Assembly: GCA_012845835.1 (NCBI GenBank)
Contig: JABAKD010000002.1
Location: forward strand, 2,520,501 to 2,584,500
DNA length: 64,000 nucleotides
Source: Undaria pinnatifida
Lineage: Eukaryota; Sar; Phaeophyceae; Laminariales; Alariaceae
Direction of reading: 5' to 3'
A model generated the notes under the pieces. It saw nothing but the letters and a program-made list of their open reading frames with translations, did not search any database and was not told the DNA's origin. Shown here one piece after another: positions 1-12,300 of the stretch; position 1 is the first letter of the stretch, and every line of letters starts with the position of its first letter. The translations under genes and the position numbers were made by a program.

Positions 1-59
1 GATAACGTTTACCATCATAGTTGGCTTAGGACTAGGCAAGTCTCGCCGTAGGTGTGCGC

Positions 60-298
60 AGCATCATCAGTCCCTGAAAGATCCTGACATGAGGAGCTCA
101 ACATCTCACCCGAAAAATGATTTCGAAGGCGTTCGTTCGCACAAACCCGACCAAGCTCTTGTGCCTTAGTCCCAAGAACAAATATACTCGTGAAATTTTC
201 TCGAAAGTCCCAAGAACAAATATACTCGTGAAATTACTCGACTGATCTGATGACTAACCCGTGTAGTGATTTCGTCACTCGAGGAGCTCAATCGGACA
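60..298. repeat. Dispersed repeat family O, copy
   Basis: Carries 'GAGGAGCTCAA...TCTCACCCGAAA' followed by 'GAAGGCGTTCGTTCGC'. The phrase AAGAACAAATATACTCGTGA occurs twice within 60 bp. Related copies are at 960-1080, 26.84-27.01, 33.70-34.52, 34.67-34.83 and 37.92-38.06 kb. No coding content recognised. Confidence 0.6.
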
Positions 299-600
299 GG
301 TACATTATTAGCTAATCCAACAACTGAAACCCCTACGGTGGGATGACTCTGGTGTACGAGGGGGGGGTGTGGGGGGTGCTACGGACGGGTACATTATTAG
401 TTAATCCAACGACTGAAACCCCTACCGTGGGATGACTCTGGTGTACGAGGGGGGGGTGTGGGGGGTGCTACGGACGGGTACATTATTAGTTAATCCAACG
501 ACTGAAACCCCTACCGTGGGATGACTCTGGTGTACGAGGGGGGGGGGGGTGTTACGGACAGGTACATTATTAGTTAATCCAACAACTGCAACCATTACCT
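299..600. repeat. Tandem repeat, four units of 84-89 bp
   Basis: Units begin GGTACATTATTAG at 299, 388, 477 and 561. Each contains a CCTACNGTGGGATGACTCTGG core and a G-rich tail of variable length. Lies downstream of the last visible myosin exon, inside intron 15. Confidence 0.85.
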
Positions 601-1244
601 TGGTATGACTCTGGTCGGGTGCAGAACTTTTTGACCTGCAAGGTTCTCGGCTTTGAGGAGCTCGATGCCTCACCCAAAGCAAGCACTACTAGAAATAATC
701 CGCGTAAAAACTTTTTGAAAAGAAAAAAACGCAAATGCGATGCCGTTGGTGAACAAGCCCACGGTCTATAATGTATACACAACGAAAAACAAATATATTT
801 TGACCAAAAAATCCTGATTTGACTTTTCGATTTTTTTGTTTGGCGGTCTTAAGGACCACCGCCATTCAGACGAAAAAAAAAAACTGAACAGTGCTACCCT
901 CGCTATCGTAGCACGCGTTCCAACAGAAGGGGGGGGAGGGGGGGGGCGGGGTGTAACAGAGCCAGCGGCGCGGTAGGGAAGGGGTGCAGCACATTCTGAG
1001 AATTTTCTGAGCTCCTAACACGAGGAGCTTGATATCCATCACACATCATCCATCATCACAGCAACCGTTTCGCTCGAAAAAACATCCGACGAAAACCGCT
1101 ATGTTATTAGTTCCTCCGCACCCAAGGAGCCCAATTTTTTTTTTTTTATGTTCGAAAAGACCAAAAAAGTGCCGCCCCGTATCGAAAGCAAAAGCGTAAC
1201 AAGCACGGCGAACACCTGCCTGGGCATGGGTAAATAAAGCCTAC
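601..1244. repeat. Intron 15 remainder: family O and N fragments
   Basis: Holds another family O copy (960-1080) and an N-family phrase 'CTATCGTAGCACGCGTTCC' near 904-924, plus homopolymer runs. No exon was recognised between here and the left edge. Confidence 0.5.
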
Positions 1245-1382
1245 CTGCAGAGAGTCGTTGTTCTTGTTGAGGAAGCCGGAAACGTTGTAGGTGACGCAGC
1301 CCGCGAAGTGTTTGACGATGAACTGCTCGCACTGCATCCGGGGCTTCCCGTAGTTTGGGTGGGGGTTCCGCCTGTCGTGCTC
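1245..1382 (-). CDS. Myosin exon 15
   Basis: Forty-six codons in phase 0. [20 protein letters not shown] continues to [20 protein letters not shown], the 'FxIxHYAGxVxYxxxGFLxKNxDxL' block of the lower 50K domain. Acceptor TTCGCAG|GAGCAC, donor CAG|GTAGGC. The next exon is not found in positions 1-1244, so intron 15 leaves the window. Confidence 0.96.
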
Positions 1383-4348
1383 CTGCGAACCAACAACAAC
1401 AGAAAATAATTGTCTAAAGCTGTTTGGGGGGGGGCTATAGATCGTGACAGGCAGTATATAGAATCATTTTTTTTTGCACTCCGGATAGATCGTCGTTAGA
1501 TGCCGACTTGATTATCTAGATGTTCCAGGGAAGATCTGTATGGTCTAGCTCATGTTACCGGGTGGGAGCTGTAACGATCTGCATGATCTATGAATAAAAT
1601 ATGCTTCCAGGGTTGGATCTGTACTCTATGATATCACACAGATTCTGCTCAGCGTCAAATAACGGTTGAGACAGGATCTACTGTCGATTATCCATATGAT
1701 CTATATGATCTATATGATACATATGATCTATATGATCTATATGATCTATATGACATATTATCTAGATCGTGATCTGTCCAAGCTGTGTTAGTCGGCACCC
1801 CTCGAAGGGTCTCGGTTTAGGAGACGTGCTTTGCAGCGCGGTGTGGAGACCCGCTTGTGGTGCTCTCGAAAAAATAAACGTGCGAACAGACAGACAACGA
1901 CAGTGACAGCTCTTGTTGATTGTCGGCCGTCAGACAGAGTTGTAGACTTGTTTGTTCCAAGCCGACACGCTTCTTAGGGCTTCGACAAAAAATAGGCCTT
2001 TTTTAGACGCGGCATTCAACGTCTTTCTTTGTCGGGGGCCCGACGGAGTAGACTTGTTTGTTCCAAGCCGACACCTTTGGAAGTTCTCGTCGGAAAAGAG
2101 ACATTTTTGGCCGCGGCATTCAACGCTCTTCTTTGACGGGGACCAGGAGGAACATACTCTGCTTGTTCCAAGCCGACACGCTTCTACGTTGGGTCTCGGG
2201 GAAAGGAGGCATTTTTGGCGGCGGCTTTGAGTGCTTTCGCTTGGCATGGCGAACCCAGCTGTAGATACTTAGCCTTGCCCCTGTACACGAACGCCGCTGG
2301 AGTTCCACCGAAAAACCGACGCGTTCTACGTTAAAGATAGCAGATTTTGGCTTGCAATATTTTGCCAATATCACTGGATCGAGGTATCAAGGTATACCCT
2401 TTTTTTGGCAAGAACGGTTTCTGAATGAGGGGGCTCCACAGAAAAGAAATGGTTGCTAAGCCTGTACATTTTTATTTTGTTTAATTGCTCCTACCTTCTA
2501 CTATTATGATTTTGCGCTTTCCAACAATACGGCGTAGACGCCGTTCCGATCGAACGTCCTTCCGGAAGGCGGCAGCATCTCTCTTATGACCTTCTGCCAA
2601 CCATTTCCCCATTTCCTTTCCCCACATCTTCTCATCCTAGCTAATGCTTCCTTTCCTATCACCTTCGCCTATTTTTTTTCTCCTTCTCCGTCCCTAGATG
2701 CAACTCAGGTCCGGGGTCACTAAGCAGGCTATTCTCCCCCCGCTCCCCCCTACGATACGCGCCTTCATTTTCATCACGAGAAGCACTTATCCAGCTATTT
2801 CCTCCCTCGTCGCCTCGCATCGAATTGAGCCTTAGCGTGCGTCAATTTTAGTGCACAAGCAACAACGTTTGGGGCAGCGTGCTGCGCACGGTGCGGGGTA
2901 CCTTTGGAGCCCATTTTTTTGGTCACATGAGATTGCGTATCGTGGAGCGAGCGTCGATAATCTCAAACTCGGTGGTTGGGCGGGGTTTAGACGAAAAAAA
3001 AGCGCTTACAAGAAACAAGTTTTTGAAATTCCGAAAATTGAGTTTTCAGCACCTTTGCAGGTGTGTTTTTGGCTCGGGGAACGGGGGAATTGGGTCCGCC
3101 GTTTGATCGAATTATGACTAGCCGTCTAGCGAGACGCATCCAACAACGTAATGCCGTTTCTTCAGGGTAGGAGATTGAATTTATTTCTTTTTGAATCGGA
3201 AAAAAAAACGAGATTCGGACATATATGTATATATATGTATGTATATATATATATCGCCGTTTTCCCCGAAAAATATTGAATTTATTTCTTTTTGAATCGG
3301 AAAAAAACGAGATTCGGACATATATGTATATATATATGTATGTATATATATATCGCCGTTTTCCCCGAAAAATATTGAATTTATTTCTTTTTGAATCGGA
3401 AAAAAACGAGATTCGGACATATATGTATATATATGTATGTATATATATATATCGCCGTTTTCCCCGAAAAATATTGAATTTATTTCTTTTTGAATCGGAA
3501 AAAAAAACGAGATTCGGACATATATGTATATATATGTATGTATATATATATCGCCGTTTTCCCCGAAAAATATTGAATTTATTTCTTTTTGAATCGGAAA
3601 AAAACGAGATTCGGACATATATATGTATATATGTATATATATATATCGCCGTTTTCCCCGAAAAATATTGAATTTATTTCTTTTTGAATCGGAAAAAAAC
3701 GAGATTCGGACATATATGTATATATATGTATGTATATATATATATCGCCGTTTTCCCCGAAAAATATTGAATTTATTTCTTTTTGAATCGGAAAAAAAAA
3801 CGAGATTCGGACATATATGTATATATATGTATGTATATATATATCGCCGTTTTCCCCGAAAAATATTGAATTTATTTCTTTTTGAATCGGAAAAAAACGA
3901 GATTCGGACATATATGTATATATATGTATATATATATATCGCCGTTTTCCCCGAAAAATATTGAATTTATTTCTTTTTGAATCGGAAAAAAACGAGATTC
4001 GGACATATATGTATATATATGTATGTATATATATATATCGCCGTTTTCCCCGAAAAATATTGAATTTATTTCTTTTTGAATCGGAAAAAAAAACGAGATT
4101 CGGACATATATGTATATATATGTATGTATATATATATCGCCGTTTTCCCCGAAAAATATTGAATTTATTTCTTTTTGAATCGGAAAAAAACGAGATTCGG
4201 ACATATATATGTATATATATGTATATATATATATATCGCCGTTTTCCCCGAAAAATATTGAATTTATTTCTTTTTGAATCGGAAAAAAACGAGATTCGGA
4301 CATATATATATGTATATATTATATATATATGTATATATATGTATATAT

Positions 4349-4381
<33 letters not shown>

Positions 4382-5910
4382 CGCCGTTTTGCCCGAAAAA
4401 GCGGCACCAATTATCTGATAAATAGCGCCCGAAACTGTTCTTCGAGGAAGCTGTGGTGTGTACCGAAAAATGATCAATCCCCTATCCTGAAGAAACGGCA
4501 AGCGTCGTTGGATGCGCCTCGCAAAATGGCCAGTCGGAATTGGACAAACGCGGATTCGATTCCCCCGGGTCAAACACGCCTGCGCCGCTGCTCAAAACCT
4601 CCATTTTCAGATTTCAAGAATCCGTTGCTTGTAAAACGATTGGCTTAAAGCTGTGAAGATGAAAAGACATTTTCAAGAGCGGTGGAGATAGATGCCCCTG
4701 CGTTACCACGAGTCTAGCATGCGCCGAGTTGTTTAGCGTATTCCCGTACACACGTTCTGACCCGCGATCGAACCGCGATCGAAAGAGGGTGGAAACCCCA
4801 TATATCCCTGATGCGAAAGACATAACGTAAGTGCATGTGGAATAAAAATGATTCGATATATGTCAGCTGTGAGTTCTCGACCATTTTGGGGTTGCTCGTT
4901 TTAATAAATGTATTATCATTTGAAAATATGTACGAAGTATACAAATATGTACCTGGTAATTCCTATGGACGTTGCCTTCAGGGTGAACATCAAGAACGAA
5001 ACGTTATCAATGTATCGCCGATCGACTTCGGTCCAAAAGCATGACACCGTAAGGAAAACACCGTTTGTTTATCTCGCCTGGTTGTAGAGGTCGAGGACGC
5101 TTCGATCGTTCAGGTTGTTCAAGGCGTGCGCTTTCCGCCCGGTCAGCATCTGCGAAAAAAGACGTTCCAAAACAATGCGAACGGTATGGGAGGACGGGGG
5201 GGGGATTGAACATGTTTGAACCACGCGGCGTCATCTAGTCCCATCCCACCTTTTCGGATGTTGTCGTGCTCTTAAAGGTATCCACGGGCATTCGATCTGA
5301 CGCTCCTACTCTGTTGGAGACAGTCAGGGGCGTGGACGATCGGTGCCCCATAGATAAGTCCTGGCCGACGGAAAAAAGGGTTACCTACCCACCCGCCCAC
5401 CCCCCCCCTTCAAACCCCAAACCCCATACCACAACCCCAGCCCTACTAAACCACAATCCAACCAACCCCCCCCCCCCCTCCCCCCCCTTCCCCCTCCTCC
5501 CCGACCCTCCCACCCCCCCACCCACCTGGTCTTCTAGAATGATCATAAGCCCGAGGGGCTTCTTGGAGATGAGGTCTATGACGTCCTGGTTGTCACGAAA
5601 CAGGATGTTTGCCACGTCTACTCCTTCCGCCTTGTACTCTTCCTGTGACGGGTGTGATGAGGCCGTAGCGGAGGTCGAACGGGGTTGTGGGGGGTGGGTG
5701 AATGGGTTTTTCATTGTGTCCAACGTGACGGGTCACATTGCGAGTGGTTTCCGCACCACACCATCAAGCATCAGGTACACAGTCTGCATCATATCCGATA
5801 GGGGGGAGAAGCAAGGAAAATCAACGTTTTTGCCGCCACAGGTACTGCTATTGCTGGACGAACAGGGGGGGGGGGGTCTTATTTTAGCCGTTGCATTCGA
5901 ACAACAACAG

Positions 5911-5947
<37 letters not shown>

Positions 5948-5987
5948 AACGACAACGACATTGACAACAACAACGACAACGACAACG

Positions 5988-6027
<40 letters not shown>

Positions 6028-6029
6028 CC

Positions 6030-6096
<67 letters not shown>

Positions 6097-6152
6097 CCAC
6101 AACAACAACAACCACAACAACAACAACAACAACAACCACAACAACAACAACC

Positions 6153-6239
<87 letters not shown>

Positions 6240-6302
6240 ACAACCACAACAACAACAACAACCACAACAACAACAACCACAACAACAACAACAACAACAA
6301 CC

Positions 6303-6336
<34 letters not shown>

Positions 6337-6350
6337 CGACAACGACATCG

Positions 6351-6399
<49 letters not shown>

Positions 6400-9300
6400 A
6401 AACTCAAGTCACGTGGCGTGGCTGCTGTGTTTTTCGTTATCCCAGGTCGACCAAAACAAAAACGAGACCAACTACAGCAAAGCTATTTTCCTGCCTGTTC
6501 CAGCACGAAGATGTAGTGGTTGAACTGCCGCTGCAGGACCTCGTTGGCGAAGTTGATGCACAGCTGCTCGAAGCTGTTGGTAGCCATGATCTCGAAGCCA
6601 AAGATGTCCAAGATCCCGATGAAAGATTCCTCCACGAGTCCTACCCCCCCGTCGCCGACCCCCCCCCCCGCTCCACCTCTTCCTCCTCCTCCTCCTCCTC
6701 CTCCTCCTCCTCCTCCTCCTTCTCCTCCTCCTCCTGCCCCTCCCCCCGCCCCCTCCCCACGCCCGTTCAGGGAAGCACTGAGGTTCTTCTCACTCGCGCC
6801 GTCGCCCGTTTTGCCCCCGGGCTCCTCCTTGGCAAAGCCCCTGACGTGTTGGTGGTGGCAGCGATTGATGAACGCGATCATCCAGGAAAACAGCTTGCCG
6901 TAGGTGTGCTTGGAGAGGGCCGACAGGTTGTCGCTGGCCTCGCGGGCGGTGAGCGCTATCTCGTGGATGGTCATGCCGGGCGTCATCATCGCTCGCCAGG
7001 TCACCTTTCATGGCGTGCGAGGATTGTGCGGACAAAAAAACAGGAAGAGAGGAGGAGTTTTAGATAAATACTGCAGCTCGAAAAAAAAAAAAAAAAAAAA
7101 ACCAACAAGAAAACACGGTGATTGCTAATAACCAGAAAGCGTGATCACGGGTCATCCATGACTCGACCGCGCCCTTAGAAAGCCAGAAGCTCGCTTCGCT
7201 TCTTGCGGTTGACGTGCTGTAGCCGTCGATGTGTTTCGTTAAAATTCGGCCGTCAGGCCGGGTCAGATGGGTTTCGAAAACTCGAGGGTCGAGTGCGGTG
7301 AGGTCGTGAAGTGCTCGAAATATCATGGGTCGAGTCGGGTCGGGTCGGGTCGGGTCGGGTCGGGTCGGGTTTGGAGGTTTTCAAATCCCAGGGTACGGGT
7401 CGGGTCGGGTCACCCTGACTCGATCCAACTCGTGAAAGGCTCTGTTTGCTTTTCCCTCGTGAAAATGCAGCAAGCGACAACCTGCATTTTTGCTTCTCGT
7501 GGTCGATGCCACAATCTTCAACTTATCCTGTTGAGTTTTTTCTGTGAAGACCGGAGAGGGTTCACTGAGCGACATGATCTCCACCGCGACGTCAATGAGG
7601 GTCGTCGGCACCCTTTCGCGCTTGTCTCCCGGCTTTTTTTTAGACCGGTTTGTTGATTTTCCTCTCTGTGGTGCTTGTGTGCAGGCACTACAGTACCACT
7701 TACACACAGCCGTGCTTTTCTCTCCAGCCAGCTCAAAAGCCATTTAGGGTTGTTCGCAACGAGCACAGAAAACAAAACAAAAAAAAATCTTGACAAAACT
7801 ATCACGATTCTTGACACTTTTCAATTCTGGGATATCACGCTTTTCAAAAAGAAAAATCAAAAGACATCCATCGTAAAAAAAAACAAAAAATTATTCGAAA
7901 GTCAGGGATTCCTGACAAACTGTCACGATTCGCGTGAAAATTATGTCACGTTTTTGTTCTTTCCACGAAATCCTCCTGACATTTTTTTGTGTTCGATAGC
8001 AACGAACCCTCTACTGTGGGGTACCAAAAAAAAATATTTCCTAGATCATTTAACTCACGATTCCTGCCATTTTTGAATTCTGAAATGTCACACTTTATTT
8101 ATTCGAAAAAAAATATATATATTGTCCCACGCGCTGTTTTTGGTCAGGAGAAAAAAAATTGACATCCCCCCTTTTTTTTTTGCGGAATATTTTTCAAGAG
8201 GCTATTCAAAAGTCAGTGATTCCCGACAAGCTGGGTCACGATTCGTCGTGAGAATGTTCACGAGCTTTTCTTTTTTTGTCACGATGGGAGCCCTGGCATT
8301 TTTTTTTTTGTGTGTGTGTGTTCGTTAGCAACTTACCCGTTTCATCCTGGCGATATGGTAACTTCCCAAACATTTGTCACTTTGTTCGGGTAGACCGCGC
8401 GTTGTTTCACCCTATCTATGCACGAGTGATGATACTCTGGTATCTTATTACGAGTGGTGTACCTTTTTCACGAGCGTTGTACCTTTTTTTGCTGATAGCG
8501 CGTGCTGCACCTTTTTTCACGAGCGATGCACCTTTTTCACGAGATCTGCCTTATTTTCGAGTGTGTTTTTGCCTTCTGTACGAGTGTTTGTATCATACCT
8601 TTTACGAGTGATGTAGTTTTTGTCACAGCAGTGCTGCGCCTTTTTCACGAGCGATGTACCTTTTGTCACGAGTGAACTACCTTCTTTTTGAGTGTTTTTT
8701 TTTGCCTTTTTTTGTACATGCATTCTTTACGAGTGAAGTACCTTTTTAGCACGCGTGCTGCAACTTTGTTCACGAGCGATGCACCTTTTTCGCGTGTGAT
8801 TTACCTTTTTTCGTATGTTTTTTACCTTGGTACCAGTGGTTGCAGCATACCTGTATTTACGAGTGATGTACCTTTTTTCACGCGTGCTGCAACTTTGTTC
8901 ACGAGCGATGCACCTTTTTCGCGTGTGATTTACCTTTTTTCGTGTGTTTTTTACCTTGGTACCAGTGGTTGCAGCATATACCTTTACTTACGAGTGATGT
9001 ACCTTTTCTTCACGAGTGCTACACCGTTGTAGCGAGCGATGCACCTTTTTGTCACGAGTGGTGTACCTTTTGTAACGAACAAAAAAAAAGCAAATAAATG
9101 GAGATTTGTATCACACCTTTTTTACGAGTGATGCACCATTTTTTCACGATCGTTTTACCTTTTTCACGAGAAGGTCCTCGTCGAGTCCAAGAAGCCCGGC
9201 GGTTTCCTTCAGAGTAGCGCCCACCAGGTTACCCGAGCTCCGCATTTCCATCCTAGCCTTGGCCTCTCCCTGGCCGGGATGTTCAGTCTCCTGCGGGTTG

Positions 9301-12300
9301 ACAAAGTTATCGCAAGCGGAAGTTATCGCAAGCGGAAGAGATAAAAGCTTGCATCGGCGCCAAAAAACATGGGCTTGGGCTTCATTCCAGCTTCGCGTGC
9401 CCCTATCTCCTTTTAGTATTATAGTGTTGTTTTGGGAGCCTAGCAAAGGCGTTGAATTTTGAGCATGTGGGATATGGACAAGTGATTAAAGTGTTTCACA
9501 TGTCTTTGAACGCGTGTGCGTATAGGAAAATAGGGGATGATGTCAGGTCGTCCCGTTGGGGGGGCGGGGGACCAATACAAAGGACTTCTCTAAGGACAAA
9601 AGTGGAGCGAGCATCATCGTGGAACCTGCGTAGTAGAGCAGGCCTTTACATGGAGACCGCCCGTCGCTCTGTATCAGGCTAAACCCCTCGAAACTGCTGT
9701 GGCGTTGCGGCGTTTACAAAAAAAATCCCCGTTTCCCGTCCGAACACCGGAAATCGCGCGAAAAAGAAAACCGTAACTATGGAACGGAAGCACAACGTTA
9801 CTATTGATACACGGCTTGCATCGTGCTCGACTTGTGATCGGTTCCCACCGCTACGTACCATCACCGGACGCGGTTGACGACCGCAACAACTATCCACTGG
9901 AGCGGGTTTTCCCGATTGCTCTTACGGAGATCCGTTGTGAACAGGGGTCATTTAATGCCTATGGGGCCATAACTCTTTCAATTCTTCGTTGATAAACGGT
10001 ACACGAAAGCTTGGATTCTTCGCAAAGGCCTTACGGTCACGGCGCAAAAAACAATATATATATGTATATATATTATAAAAATAAAAATACACTCCAGCTG
10101 TGAGATCGAATATTTTGTCGAAACTCATCTTTGCAAGCTGTGTGTGATACTCCGATCGCGCGTATTACGGGTTGTGCGTCCTCATTAAGGATATAGTCGC
10201 GTGTTCCTGGCTCCATAGCCAGACGGTTAGAGGTGTGGGAGTGAGGTTTGAGGAGCCGCATCTTCGACTCATGGTCTAGTTCGTAGAACCGGAGTTTCCC
10301 CGAATGTCCCATATTTCTGCATATGCGACTCATCAGGGTGGGCTAGTGTCAAGATACGGCCTCGAAAGGCCTGTAGGTATCCGAATTTGAGATCATTTGG
10401 ATGGGTTTCGCATGATAAGGTTGGCGGTTTATATTCGGGGAAGTTAGGAATTAGATCGGAGGCACGCGCCTCCGATCTCAGAAGCTATCCCGGGCTCTGG
10501 TGGAAACGAATAAAGCTATATCTCTACGAAGGAACGAAAGTGAGTACTCTCCGAGGACCTGCTCAATTTGCAGACCTGCAGGGGGCACTCTGTGTCCCCC
10601 ACCTTTAATTTAACATAGGTCGGCGACTCCCCTTGCAACATATATATGATGTTCTCGCCGAGATATTGCGAAAATTGTGAGATATTTCCGGGTGATTCTT
10701 TTTTGCACCATGATAGCAGGTAGGTGTCAATTAATGCCCAAGAGGGTCATAACTCTGTCAATTCTTTTCTTCGTCGAATACGGTAAACGATAGCTCGGAT
10801 TGTTCGCATAGGCCTTTCGGTCACGAAGGACTGATTCCACGATAGCCCCACTCAAAAATAGCGATTTTCTTTAACGAACGAACGTTTCATCATCATCATC
10901 ATCAATCATGCGGCTGCTCGACACAAAAGGAGGATACCACTACTGAAAACAAAGTATCCATACGATATGCTCTTGTGTGCAAAGGGCTGTCGATCGATGA
11001 CGTCGGGGTGTCGAGGGACAACGTATTTCAGGAAACACAACCAGGAGCTCGTTTTGAAACCCAAGGTTGTGCAGAACGACTCGGAGCAAAAATGAAAAAA
11101 TAAAATATATATATATATATATGATGTTCTCGCCGAGATATTGCGAAAATTGTGAGAAATTTCCGGGTGAATCTTTTTCTGCAACACGATAAACAGGGGT
11201 CATCTAATGCCTAAGGGATCATAACTCTGTCAATTCTTCGGCGATAACGGTACACGAAAGCTCGGATTGTTTGCATAGGCCTTTCGGTCACGGAGCAAAG
11301 AATAAAAAAATAAATTACATATATATATATGATGTTCTGGCCGAGAAAAGAAATGTGAGAGATTTCCGGGTGATTTTTTTATGCAAAATGATATTTTCTA
11401 GTCTAGTCTGAGGCATTTACCCCTGTTAACAGTAGATCTCCGTAACAAAGAAAAAAAAAATCAAGAGCTTTTCGCGCGGGTCGGATCGCTGTTCGCGGAA
11501 CGGGTCCGGTGAAGGCGACCTGACCCGACCCGTGCCGACCCGTGAGGTTTCAAAACACCACCTGACCCGATCCGACGCTACCCCCGGGTTTTTGAAAACA
11601 TTATGACCCGACCCGCGGGCCGCGTCACGACGACTCGCGAACATCCCTGACAAACTTCGACGCTGTTGGATTGGGTCTTCGGTAAGCGGAGAAAGGTTTT
11701 GCCGTTAACGGGCCTGATATGCAGATATACCTAATTGGTTGGTCCCAAACTACACACCGCTCTGTGTTCCGGAAACGTACGAAACCTTTTGGACGTTGAT
11801 CGTTAAATAAAATGTCGCCTGTCGTTCCGGACAGGGTGTCACCAATTAAGCGACGACGGAGTGATACAACAGCACTCTTGGAGCCGAAGCAGGAGTTGGA
11901 GAAAAGTCTCCGTGTTGTACGCGCTAAGAGAGGGGTATATGACACCCACTTTCATTGAGATCGACCCTTAGACTACATACAACACGAAAAAAAGTGTTTT
12001 GTGTTCCCGGAGCTGGAGAAGAAACGCCTCCCTCGTACATACACTGCGAGATGTATATAATACCACTCTTCTTCCATTGCGATCGATCCTGCGCACATAG
12101 CACGAAAAAGGTAGGAAGAAGCTAAGAATAAACTGCGTAGTCCGTGATGGGTTGGCAGACGAACGGAGCCCTGGGCCTGGGGGCTACGGCGATCAGCAGC
12201 ATTACAGGTGCGAGTAACACCCAAGGCAGCGGACACGCTGGGACGGAATTCCCAGCCGATCTTCTCCATATGCAAGGGGGGCACAAGCAGCAAATCATGG

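Larger units (their letters stand above)
9935..11410. repeat. Triplicated ~180-bp segment with TA-rich linkers
   Basis: 'GGGTCATNTAATGCC...CATAACTCTNTCAATTCTT' and 'CGGATTGTTCGCATAGGCCTTTCGGTCACG' recur near 9945, 10728 and 11196. 'ATATGATGTTCTCGCCGAG' precedes the segments near 10640, 11120 and 11325. Confidence 0.75.

Noticed and set aside
3181-4425. Long overlapping reading frames on both strands (up to ~150 codons)
   Set aside because: They repeat with the ~99-bp satellite unit, whose length is near a multiple of three. No protein-like composition.
5733-6520. Long homopolymeric frames (Thr, Asn, Cys, Val, Leu)
   Set aside because: Direct translation of the (AAC)n microsatellite inside myosin intron 12.
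11625-11945. 106-codon minus-strand frame with mixed composition
   Set aside because: Begins at GTG, lies next to a GGGTC element inside myosin intron 10 (9.3-12.4 kb), and matches nothing known to me.
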